This document shows, one piece after another, positions 7,951 to 15,421 of a DNA stretch of 64,000 nucleotides. Source of the DNA: Lentzea pudingi (GTDB lineage Bacteria > Actinomycetota > Actinomycetes > Mycobacteriales > Pseudonocardiaceae); NCBI RefSeq assembly GCF_014646255.1, contig NZ_BMNC01000004.1, forward strand, positions 388,480 through 452,479, read 5' to 3'. Position 1 is the first letter of the stretch, and every line of letters starts with the position of its first letter. Below the pieces are notes generated by a model that worked only from the letters and a program-made list of their open reading frames with translations, made no database searches and was not told the origin of the DNA. The position numbers and the translations under genes are program-made.

Positions 7951-8790
7951 ATGAATTCTGGCACCGTCCTGATCACCGGCACATCGTCAGGCATCGGACT
8001 GGCTACGACAGTCGCCGCCGCGCGGGCCGGCTGGCGCGCGGTCGCCACGATGCGCGACACGTCGCGGGCCAAGGCGTTGCTCGCGGAGCTGGACAGCGCC
8101 GGCCTGACCGACCTGGTCGACGTGCGGCACTTGGACGTCACGGACAGGGACTCCGTCGATGCCTGCATTCGTGGGGTCGTAGCCGACTACGGCCGACTCG
8201 ACGCGCTGATCAACAACGCGGGGTCCGGACATGTCGGCACCCTGGAGCAGGACACGATCGAGACGATCCGCGAGGTGATGGAGGTGAACTTCTTCGGCGT
8301 ACTCGCGGTCACCCGTGCTGCTCTGCCGCATCTGCGAGCGGCTTCCGGGCGGATCGTGACGATCACCAGTGTTGGCGGTGTCGTCGGCCAGCCGTTCAAC
8401 GAGGCGTACTGCGCGGCGAAGTTCGCCGTCGAGGGGTTCATGGAATCGCTCGCACCGGTCGCCGCCGGCACGGGGGTGAAGGTGATCGTGGTCGAGCCGG
8501 GCGCGGTGGCCAGTGAGTTCGTCGGCAACACCGGTGTGCAAGCCGTCGACATCGACGCCAACGGGCCGTATGCGCCCGCACTGCGTGCCTATCTCGAGCG
8601 AACCAGTGGCGCCTTTGCCGACGCGCAGACGCCAGCCGATGCGGCGGCCTCGATCGTCACCGCTTTGACGTCCGACACGCCGCCTTTTCGCGTGCAGACC
8701 TCGGACCGGGCTCGAGCGTTCGCCGGTGTGAAGCTCGCGGACATGGACGGCTCTGCTGTCCAGAACACTCTGAAGGCGTGGCTGGGCTGA
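7951..8790 (+). CDS. SDR-family oxidoreductase
   Basis: Classical SDR of 279 residues with cofactor motif TGTSSGIG, NNAG, an active-site serine in TITSV and YCAAK (Tyr, Lys). The C-terminal half has the SEFVGN region typical of the long-chain or retinol-dehydrogenase-like SDRs. The ATG at 7951 is preferred over GTG 7945 because GAGAGAGG lies 7 bases before it. An operator copy upstream suggests control by the TetR protein at 12285, together with the CocE/NonD hydrolase. Substrate unknown. Confidence 0.88.
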   Translation: MNSGTVLITGTSSGIGLATTVAAARAGWRAVATMRDTSRAKALLAELDSAGLTDLVDVRHLDVTDRDSVDACIRGVVADYGRLDALINNAGSGHVGTLEQDTIETIREVMEVNFFGVLAVTRAALPHLRAASGRIVTITSVGGVVGQPFNEAYCAAKFAVEGFMESLAPVAAGTGVKVIVVEPGAVASEFVGNTGVQAVDIDANGPYAPALRAYLERTSGAFADAQTPADAAASIVTALTSDTPPFRVQTSDRARAFAGVKLADMDGSAVQNTLKAWLG

Positions 8791-8929
8791 ACCTCGCATT
8801 TGGGCATTCGTCGTGCCGACGGGCGGAAGTTGTCCGGACGTGCCCTTTCACCTGTCTGGGCTCAGGGAAAAGTTCCGCATTTGTGCAGTCCTATCGGATC
8901 TGCGACCTCGAGCTTGTGTACGCCGAGCG

Positions 8930-9997
8930 TCAGAGCCAGCGCTTGAACTTGAACACGCCCCAGAGCCCGACACCCAAGCCGAGCATGAGCACCACCGCGA
9001 AGGGATAGCCCCACAGCCAGTGCAGCTCGGGCATGTGGTCGAAGTTCATTCCGTAGACGGAGGAGATGAGGGTGGGGGTGAAGAGGATCGCCGCCCAGGA
9101 CGAGATCTTCTTGACCTCTTCGCCCTGTTCGATGGTTTCGCGTGCGAGTTGCCGGCTTTCCTCGCCTTGAGCGAGGCTGGCGCTGGACATGCGCCGCATC
9201 GCCTCGTTCTGCTCCAGGGATACCAGGGTCGAGTGGACGGTGAGCGCGTTCTCCAGCAGTGATCGGCAGGTGTTGACTCGTTCGGTGATCCGGATGACGT
9301 GGTCGAGGACGTTGCGAAGCCGGTTCTGGACGTCGTCGCCGGTGCCGTAGCGTCCGGCGCCGCGCAGCAGGCCCTGCACCATTGTCGGAAGTGGACCGAT
9401 GGCGCGCTGGAACGAGAGCACCTGTTCGATCAGCCGGTAGATGCGCTGCGACAACGCGGGGTCGACGTGGCCGTCGATGAACAGGCTGTCCTCGACCTGG
9501 TCGATGTCTTCCTCGAGTCCGGAGACCATCGGTGCGTATCCGTCGACGATCTCATCGAGCAAAGCCGTCAGCATGGCCTCGGGGCCGGTGCCGAGAAACT
9601 CCGGTTCTGCTTCGAGCGCCTCGCGAGTGGCCGCCAGGTCTGGACGGTTGCCGCGACGGAGGGTGAGAACGAACCTCGACCCGACGAACAGATGTACTTC
9701 GCCGAACTCGACTCGTTCGGTGTCATCGTCATACGTCCCAGGGCGCAGGACGACGAACATGGTGTCGCCGTAGCGTTCCAGTTTCGCGCGTTGGTGGCCT
9801 TTCCGTGCGTCCTCAATGGCCAGTGGGTGCAGGCCGAACCTCGCCGCGGCTTCGTCCAGCGTCGCGGGATCTGGCTCTCTCAACCCTATCCAGGCAACGG
9901 CACCTTCGCCCTCGAGCGCCTCGGCTGCTTCTTCGAGACTGTGGAGTTCTGCCGTCCGGTGTCCGTTGACGTAGATGTGACCGTCTATCCGCGCCAC
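8930..9997 (-). CDS. corA: CorA-family magnesium/cobalt transporter
   Basis: A 355-residue CorA-type channel for divalent cations. It has a long acidic cytoplasmic N-terminal domain and a long helix (about 180-290). The selectivity signature YGMNF follows the first membrane helix (WAAILFTPTLISSVYG), and a second membrane helix (YPFAVVLMLGLGVGLWGVF) ends in a basic KFKRWL tail. The start is GTG at 9997. It is an apparently housekeeping gene that stands alone between catabolic units. Confidence 0.93.
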   Translation of the reverse strand: MARIDGHIYVNGHRTAELHSLEEAAEALEGEGAVAWIGLREPDPATLDEAAARFGLHPLAIEDARKGHQRAKLERYGDTMFVVLRPGTYDDDTERVEFGEVHLFVGSRFVLTLRRGNRPDLAATREALEAEPEFLGTGPEAMLTALLDEIVDGYAPMVSGLEEDIDQVEDSLFIDGHVDPALSQRIYRLIEQVLSFQRAIGPLPTMVQGLLRGAGRYGTGDDVQNRLRNVLDHVIRITERVNTCRSLLENALTVHSTLVSLEQNEAMRRMSSASLAQGEESRQLARETIEQGEEVKKISSWAAILFTPTLISSVYGMNFDHMPELHWLWGYPFAVVLMLGLGVGLWGVFKFKRWL

Positions 9998-10161
9998 CCG
10001 ACCACCCTTCTTCGATCTTGGTGGTGTCAGCCTGCCGGGAGTTGCGCCCTCCCGCTCGTTCAGGCCGAGTCAGCACCGCTCAGTCGGGTGTGAACGCTGG
10101 AGGCTGCGGGTGGGGCGGACGTCTCGTGCGCACCCCACCCGCAGCGCGTCATCGGTCGCCG

Positions 10162-11907
10162 CTACCGCACCTGTACCGGCAGTTGCAGGTAGGAGGCGTG
10201 CTCGCCGCCCGTGTGGATGATGTGCTTTCCCTTGTTGGCGGGCTCGTACTCCCGCAGCCTGGGCATCATCCCGCCGAGCAGGTGCCGGCCGCTCACGACG
10301 AATCGGAGTTGCTCACCGGGGTAGAAGACCAGCCCGACCGGCAGCAGGTCGATCTCGATGTCGACGATCTCGCCGGGCGAGAGCTTCTCCTCTCGGTCGA
10401 ACCGGTGGGCGGGAACGTCCTCGGTGGACAGCGACTGGTCCAGGCTGCGCAAGGACACCCGCAGACGCCCGTCGGAGCCCTTGTACCGCAGGATCGAACC
10501 GCCGCGTTCGGTGAGGTCGTGCGCCATCGCACTCTGGTTCGGCGAGGTGAACTGCTGCAGCGGAGTGCCGTGGACGTCCAGTTTCTGCACCAGCACGAAC
10601 AGGTCCATGTCGTCGGAGCCCTGTGCCTCGACCCAGAGGTGTGCCTTCGGGTAGCCGACCAGGACGGTCTCCTTGTCGAACCGCGCGATGAACGACACCA
10701 GGTCCGGGTTCGCCCCGAACTCGTAGCCGACGCTGGTCTCGTCGGCCGGTGCCGTCGTGACCAAGGCTCGTGTCCGGCCGTCGAGGTAGTACTTCGTCGA
10801 GGTGACGTCCACCGGCGGGAACTCGTCAGCGGCGAGGTTGACCTGGTCTCCGCCCTGGAGGTCGAGCAGCGAGTATCGGACGCGAGGGGTGTTCTCCCAC
10901 CCGTTGTCCTCGCCCTTGAGGTAGTGGTCGAAGAACCGGCGCAGGTCCTCCCGGTTCGCCTCGTCGTAGTAGTCCGGCCATTCCTGGGTGTTGTGGATGC
11001 GCAACCACTTGTCCTCGGAGGCGATCCGGCGCCAGGCCCGGAACGTTCCCGCGGTGTGCAGCGTGTTCGAGTAGCTGGCCACGACGTACGCCGGCACCGT
11101 GATCTGGTCGAACTGCGGGATCTTGTTCTCCCACAGGTCGGTCATCAACGGGTACTGGTCCGCCTCGGCGATGATGTCTTCCTTCCGGCTCTTGCCCCAG
11201 AAGCTGTAGTCCCGCAACTGCTGGGCGAAGCCGTGGTCCGGCATGCCCCCGCGCAGCACGAGGTCGCGGTAGACGTCGCTGACGCCCTCCCACGGGTTGA
11301 TCGCCGCCAGGTGCGGAGGCTGCTCGGCGGCGGTGAACCACTGCGAGACCGCGAGGTATGAGGTCCCGCTCATGGCGACCTTGCCGGTGCACCAGTCCTG
11401 GACGGCCAGCCACTCGATCAGGTCGTGGCAGTCGCGGCCTTCCTGGCGGTCCCACAGGACGCTGTCGCCCTCGGAGTCGACCACGCCGCGGACGTCGGGG
11501 TTGCAGATCGCGTAGCCCCGCGCGCACCAGTAGGCGGGGTCGGGACCTTCGAACTTCTCCAGCCCGGAGACGATCCCGTTGTCCAGCCCGACCAGGCCGA
11601 ACACGCCCATCACGCTGGTCGCGGTTCCCTGGCCCTTGCCGTACGGGCTCCAGGCCACGATCACCGGCACCTTCTCGGCTCCTACTGGGCGCAGCACGTC
11701 GACGTGAATTGTGACGCCGTCCCGCAGGGTGACCGGGACGTCCTTCTCGAACACGATGTCGATCGGCAAGGGCAGGAACGGCGGTGCGATCTGGAAGCCC
11801 GCCTCCAGCGTCCGCGTGCCGGGCTCGAACCCGGACAGCACGCCGTACCTGTCGCTTCCCGGCTCGAGCGGTCGGGAGGGCATGAACACCTTCTGGTCGT
11901 CGCTCAT
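10162..11907 (-). CDS. CocE/NonD-family (S15-type) hydrolase
   Basis: A 581-residue hydrolase of the X-Pro dipeptidyl-peptidase/cocaine-esterase type, expected to hydrolyse an ester or acyl bond. An alpha/beta-hydrolase core is followed by a C-terminal jelly-roll (X-Pro_C). The nucleophile motif is GTSYLAVSQW with Ser183; a histidine candidate lies in IHNTQEWPDYYD. The acidic residue normally found in the EYDGF-like segment of CocE is not evident (SYSNTLH here). ATG 11907 is preferred because GAGGAG lies 6-7 bases before it, whereas the longer frame to 11973 has no such site. An operator at 12007 suggests repression by the divergent TetR gene. A larger paralog is at 27191. Confidence 0.85.
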   Translation of the reverse strand: MSDDQKVFMPSRPLEPGSDRYGVLSGFEPGTRTLEAGFQIAPPFLPLPIDIVFEKDVPVTLRDGVTIHVDVLRPVGAEKVPVIVAWSPYGKGQGTATSVMGVFGLVGLDNGIVSGLEKFEGPDPAYWCARGYAICNPDVRGVVDSEGDSVLWDRQEGRDCHDLIEWLAVQDWCTGKVAMSGTSYLAVSQWFTAAEQPPHLAAINPWEGVSDVYRDLVLRGGMPDHGFAQQLRDYSFWGKSRKEDIIAEADQYPLMTDLWENKIPQFDQITVPAYVVASYSNTLHTAGTFRAWRRIASEDKWLRIHNTQEWPDYYDEANREDLRRFFDHYLKGEDNGWENTPRVRYSLLDLQGGDQVNLAADEFPPVDVTSTKYYLDGRTRALVTTAPADETSVGYEFGANPDLVSFIARFDKETVLVGYPKAHLWVEAQGSDDMDLFVLVQKLDVHGTPLQQFTSPNQSAMAHDLTERGGSILRYKGSDGRLRVSLRSLDQSLSTEDVPAHRFDREEKLSPGEIVDIEIDLLPVGLVFYPGEQLRFVVSGRHLLGGMMPRLREYEPANKGKHIIHTGGEHASYLQLPVQVR

Positions 11908-12006
11908 GACGAGCTCCTCACGTTGTCGTCCGAGGACCGGCGTCATGTCGGTTCGCGGAGGCCCAGACGTCACTGTCTGTCAACAACCTACCTCCGGATG
12001 GCCTAG

Positions 12007-12026
12007 ATATCAACACGCGTTGATAT
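12007..12026. promoter_or_regulatory. Putative TetR operator, hydrolase promoter
   Basis: ATATCAACACGCGTTGATAT, with perfect 8-bp arms. It lies 100 bases upstream of the CocE/NonD hydrolase start on the minus strand. Confidence 0.72.
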
Positions 12027-12147
12027 GCTTCGAACGTGTGAACTTGGTCATCGTCGCGGTAGGTGACGGCGCGGTGTCGTGGCTCGCTGGCATCGAACCT
12101 TAAGGTTTGCCAGGTTAAACGGCTCGCTCAATTGCGATCGGTTCAGT

Positions 12148-12167
12148 AAATCACCCGGTGTTGATAT
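12148..12167. promoter_or_regulatory. Degenerate TetR operator copy
   Basis: AAATCACCCGGTGTTGATAT matches the operator arms at 14 of 16 positions; the right arm is intact. It lies midway between the divergent hydrolase and TetR genes. Confidence 0.5.
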
Positions 12168-12236
12168 CTTCGGCGGTTTTGACCGATGTTCAGCAAAGGG
12201 TCGAAAGCGGCAAATCCTGGGTGTGTACCCTCTGTG

Positions 12237-12256
12237 ATATCTACAACCGTTGACAA
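12237..12256. promoter_or_regulatory. Degenerate TetR operator, autoregulatory position
   Basis: ATATCTACAACCGTTGACAA matches the arms at 13 of 16 positions and lies 29 bases before the TetR start codon, where repressor binding would block its own transcription. Confidence 0.5.
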
Positions 12257-12284
12257 TTGTCTTGGTGAAGATCCATCCTGAGGC

Positions 12285-12905
12285 ATGTCGTCAAGTCAGA
12301 GCGGTGCCTCTTCACCCGTCAGGCGGGGGAGAAGGCCCGGCCAGCCTGAGACGCGGCAGGTCATCCTCGACGCGGCTCGCGCACGCTTCGCCTCGGACGG
12401 GTACACCGCCACGACGATCCGCAAGATCGCCGCCGATGCGGGTGTCGATGCGGCGCTGGTCATGCAGTACTTCAAATCGAAAGACGAGTTGTTCGCAACT
12501 GTGCTGTCCGTGCCGGCGCACGCGCTCATGCGGATGACGGACGCGTGGCGCGGTCCTGAGGTCGGCATCGGTGAGCGTGTGGCGCGCGCCTTCCTCGAGG
12601 TGTGGGAGAACGATCCGACCGCGTCGGAGCCGTTGCTGGCGATGTTGCGCGGTGCGATGTCCACCGAGCAAGCGGCCGCGCAGTTGCGTGACTTCATAGA
12701 GGACCGGCTCCTGATCGGGGTGTCCGCTCATCTGCGGGGGGACGATCCAGACACCCGCCTGCGTATCGGGATCGCTTCGGCGATGCTGGTCGGCATCATC
12801 GTTGCCCGCAGCGTCGTTCGCGTGCCCACCGTCGCGAACGTGAGCCTGGAGTCGATCGTCAGCGCGACAGCCACGGCGTTGCAACCGTTGCTCGCGTCTG
12901 AGTGA
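12285..12905 (+). CDS. TetR-family transcriptional regulator
   Basis: A 206-residue repressor. The N-terminal TetR helix-turn-helix spans about residues 22-68: VILDAARARFASDGYTATTIRKIAADAGVD, then MQYFKSKDELF. The C-terminal ligand-binding half is helical. A CTGAGG ribosome site precedes the ATG. It is divergent from the CocE/NonD hydrolase. It is the natural candidate to bind the four ATATCAAC-type palindromes, and so would control the hydrolase, itself and the SDR at 7951. A strong hairpin separates it from the convergent operon. The inducer is unknown. Confidence 0.9.
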   Translation: MSSSQSGASSPVRRGRRPGQPETRQVILDAARARFASDGYTATTIRKIAADAGVDAALVMQYFKSKDELFATVLSVPAHALMRMTDAWRGPEVGIGERVARAFLEVWENDPTASEPLLAMLRGAMSTEQAAAQLRDFIEDRLLIGVSAHLRGDDPDTRLRIGIASAMLVGIIVARSVVRVPTVANVSLESIVSATATALQPLLASE

Positions 12906-12997
12906 CAGCGGCACGAGGCCTGAACCGGCGGTCGTCCACCGGAACGTACCGATGCCACCTCGTGCACGACACGGCACGTCGTTTGTTCTCTCAAGTG

Positions 12998-13047
12998 GAC
13001 ACCCGGCTGCGGCCATGGAGACGTCTCCATGGCCGCAGCCGGGTGTC
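12998..13047. terminator. Bidirectional terminator, 25-bp perfect palindrome
   Basis: Two 25-base arms that are perfect reverse complements with no spacer (left arm starts GACACCCGGCTGCGG). It is centred between the end of the TetR gene and the end of the convergent operon whose last gene stops at 13055. The location and symmetry fit a two-way terminator. Confidence 0.8.
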
Positions 13048-13054
13048 GTGACGC

Positions 13055-13471
13055 TCAGCTGTGGCCATGCTCGTGGTTGGCGCGGCGCACGGCAGCGTCG
13101 ATGAACGGGGTGGCGTCGAAGTAGAAGGGGCGGATCTCGCAGATCTGACCCCCGCGGAAGCGAATCACTTCAGCGACCTGCGTCGGCGGCCCGTCGTGTC
13201 CGTCCAGGACGAACTCCACGATCTGGACCGCGTAGTCATCTCCGACGGTGGTCGCAACGAACCGCAGGTCCTTCACCCCGGCGCTGGCGACGACGATCGG
13301 GATGAGTTCGCGAAAAGCACCTCGGCCTCGGTACACCCCAGCGAACGGCATGTACGACGGGATCTCGATGACGAAGTCGTCGGTCAGGAACTGCTCGGCC
13401 GCGTCGTGATCACCCGCAGCCTGAAGCGCGTAGTGACGTTTGACGGTTTCGAGCTGGTCTTGCGGCGTCAT
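13055..13471 (-). CDS. SnoaL/NTF2-like protein
   Basis: A 138-residue single-domain NTF2-fold protein (VKRHYALQAAGDHDAAEQFL, FAGVYRGRGAFREL, RFRGGQICEIRPFYFD). Family members are small cyclases, isomerases or ligand binders; none is assigned here. It is the last gene of the minus-strand operon that begins at 17026. AAAGG lies 8 bases before the ATG. It probably acts on an intermediate of the hydroxylase pathway, or serves as a binding accessory. Confidence 0.82.
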   Translation of the reverse strand: MTPQDQLETVKRHYALQAAGDHDAAEQFLTDDFVIEIPSYMPFAGVYRGRGAFRELIPIVVASAGVKDLRFVATTVGDDYAVQIVEFVLDGHDGPPTQVAEVIRFRGGQICEIRPFYFDATPFIDAAVRRANHEHGHS

Positions 13472-13505
13472 AGCGGCGACCTTTCATCCGTGTCATCAGC
13501 CGGGT

Positions 13506-14057
13506 TCACGCGGGCCAGTCCTCCGTCGTCAGCCGGGTGCCGTCGAAGCCTGCGACCGGGCGCAGACTCGGGTCGTTTCCGTCCCGCAGCCGGACGGAGG
13601 CGTCGGGGTGGTCGTCGAACCAACCGGTGGTCGGATACCGGTACATCCAGTCGACGGACAGCTTGCGGCGCGCGATCCGCCAGGCGCCGTCACGTTTTTC
13701 GAACCTGTCGAGGTAGCGCGCCCACAGCTTGACGGTGTCGTTCTTCCAGTGGTGCTCGTCCGACCCCTGGTGATCGGCCTGGAGGTAGGTCTCCACGTGA
13801 GCGACGTCGGGGCCGTCGAAGTCGATCAGGCTGTTTCCGAGGAAGTGCATGGTGCGCACGAAACGAGGCATCTCCGCGGACAGGAACTCCACGAAGCCGT
13901 CGACCGATCCGGTGTGCAGGCTCTCGGGGAACTGCACCCACGCGTCGTCGTGGAAGGCACCGCGCACGAGGTTCATGTCGACGCGGTCCAGCCCGCGGCA
14001 GTACCGCAGCAGGACGTCGTGGATCTCCGTACGGGCGAGTAGCTCTTCGATCTTCAT
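13506..14057 (-). CDS. SnoaL-like (NTF2-fold) protein
   Basis: A 183-residue NTF2-fold protein of the SnoaL_4 type: LLARTEIHDVLLRYCRGLDRVD at the N-terminus and FHDDAW, then RFEKRDGAWRIARRKLSVDW at the end. Relatives include small subunits of ring-hydroxylating dioxygenases and isomerases. It is fourth in the operon 17026 to 13055, between the FAH-family hydrolase and a second NTF2-like gene. A ribosome site AGGAAGA precedes the ATG. Exact function unknown. Confidence 0.84.
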   Translation of the reverse strand: MKIEELLARTEIHDVLLRYCRGLDRVDMNLVRGAFHDDAWVQFPESLHTGSVDGFVEFLSAEMPRFVRTMHFLGNSLIDFDGPDVAHVETYLQADHQGSDEHHWKNDTVKLWARYLDRFEKRDGAWRIARRKLSVDWMYRYPTTGWFDDHPDASVRLRDGNDPSLRPVAGFDGTRLTTEDWPA

Positions 14058-14123
14058 CGATCTCTTCCTGCCTGTTGAACTGTGGTGACTAGCAGGTGGT
14101 GATGGCCGTGCTCCAGCAAACGT

Positions 14124-14990
14124 TCACCTGGTGGTGGCCGCGGTGAACCGCTGCTCGTTCGCGACCACCGCGTTGCGCAACACGCCGAGACGTTCGATCT
14201 CGACTTCGACGATGTCTCCTGGCCGCAGGAACTGGGGTGGGGTGCGGGCGTACCCGACGCCGGCCGGTGTCCCGGTCGCCAGCAGATCGCCAGGACGCAG
14301 AGACAGTGTGTGAGAGATCTGCGACAGCGTCTCGCCGACGGGGTACATCATCTGCTTGGTGCTGGCGTCCTGCATCGTCGCGCCGTTGACGCGGGTCTGC
14401 AGTCGCAGGCCGTCGCGCAGGTCACCGACCTCGGCGGCGGGGACCATCGGGCCGATGGGCCCTGACCGGTCCGCGTTCTTGCCCAAGGTCCACTGAGAGG
14501 TCCGCTTCTGCGCCGTGCGGGCGGTCAGGTCGTTGAACGCGGAATAGCCGATGACCGCCGCCAGCGCTTCGTCGGGGGAGGCGTCGATCAGCGGGGCGCC
14601 GATCCAGGCGACGACCTCGCCTTCCCAGTCCAGGCCCTGCTCGTTCGCGGGTACTGGGATCTCGGCGCCGTCGACGGTGAGCGACTGGGTCCACCGCGCG
14701 AACAGGGTCGGATGTGCGGGCAGGGCTTCGTCGCGGTAGCTGCCTTCCGCGACGTGGTCGTGGTAGTTGAGACCGACGCAGAGCACTCGTGCGTCGGGCA
14801 GCACCGGCGGCACATGCTCCAGTTCCGCTGTGTCGAACGTCGGTCCAGCGGGCGGCCTGGACAGATGTCCCGCTGGATCGGCCCAGAAGTCGGCGAGCGA
14901 GGCGATGAGAGTGACTTCGGCGTTGTCCTCCGCCAGCGCCGCGACCATCACACCGGAGCCCTGTGTTTGTCTGACCCCTACGATCCTCAT
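14124..14990 (-). CDS. Fumarylacetoacetate hydrolase-family protein
   Basis: A 288-residue FAH-fold enzyme. I see the substrate-binding LCVGLNYHDHVAE region, the metal-ligand acidic pair in GLDWEGEVVAWIG, NDLTAR, and the C-terminal GDLLATGTPAGVGYAR. Such enzymes cleave carbon-carbon bonds or hydrate/decarboxylate ring-cleavage products with a divalent metal. It is third in the operon behind an aromatic hydroxylase and a cupin, so it probably processes a cleaved ring product. A second FAH-family gene lies at 62254. Confidence 0.9.
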   Translation of the reverse strand: MRIVGVRQTQGSGVMVAALAEDNAEVTLIASLADFWADPAGHLSRPPAGPTFDTAELEHVPPVLPDARVLCVGLNYHDHVAEGSYRDEALPAHPTLFARWTQSLTVDGAEIPVPANEQGLDWEGEVVAWIGAPLIDASPDEALAAVIGYSAFNDLTARTAQKRTSQWTLGKNADRSGPIGPMVPAAEVGDLRDGLRLQTRVNGATMQDASTKQMMYPVGETLSQISHTLSLRPGDLLATGTPAGVGYARTPPQFLRPGDIVEVEIERLGVLRNAVVANEQRFTAATTR

Positions 14991-15070
14991 CTGTTCCCCT
15001 TCGTTTTGATCTGGGACAACGCGGTGCCGTCGCGGAGTTGTGCTCCGCCGGTGATCCGCCGCCTGGATGT

Positions 15071-15415
15071 TCAGCTGGTGGCCGGCCGGATGACGAGCAT
15101 GCTGGCGGGCAGGTGGGTTCGGTTGACGACCTGACGCAGCGTTCCGGCGGAGAAGCGCACGGAGTCGTACGGACCGAGAGCCTCCTCGACTCCCTCGCTG
15201 ACCATGACCAGTTCTCCGGAGACCACCACGTACACGGTTTCCGTGGGCTGCTCGGCCAGTTCCGCTTCGCCGTAGGGCAAGTAGTGCGACAGCACCACGG
15301 TCACGCCGGCCTGGGATGGGCCCGGACCGTTCTGGAGACGGACGGGACCCACACCGCGGTGTCCCGGCGGGTCGAACGGCTCAGCGTCGGCGAGCCTGAA
15401 GACCTGCATGCCCAT
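15071..15415 (-). CDS. Cupin-domain protein
   Basis: A 114-residue single cupin (HYLPYGEAELAEQPTETVYVVVSGEL, then FSAGTLRQVVNRTHLPASMLVI). The first cupin motif keeps a Glu but is poor in histidines, so metal binding and dioxygenase activity are uncertain. It lies 6 bases after the hydroxylase gene and is surely co-transcribed with it. It could be a small dioxygenase, an isomerase or a binding protein. Confidence 0.85.
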   Translation of the reverse strand: MGMQVFRLADAEPFDPPGHRGVGPVRLQNGPGPSQAGVTVVLSHYLPYGEAELAEQPTETVYVVVSGELVMVSEGVEEALGPYDSVRFSAGTLRQVVNRTHLPASMLVIRPATS

Positions 15416-15421
15416 GATCGA

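Larger units (their letters stand above)
11908..12284. other. Divergent control region with three operator copies
   Basis: The region between the hydrolase (minus) and the TetR gene (plus). It contains three variants of ATATCAACnnnnGTTGATAT, listed separately. No further gene is visible. Confidence 0.6.
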
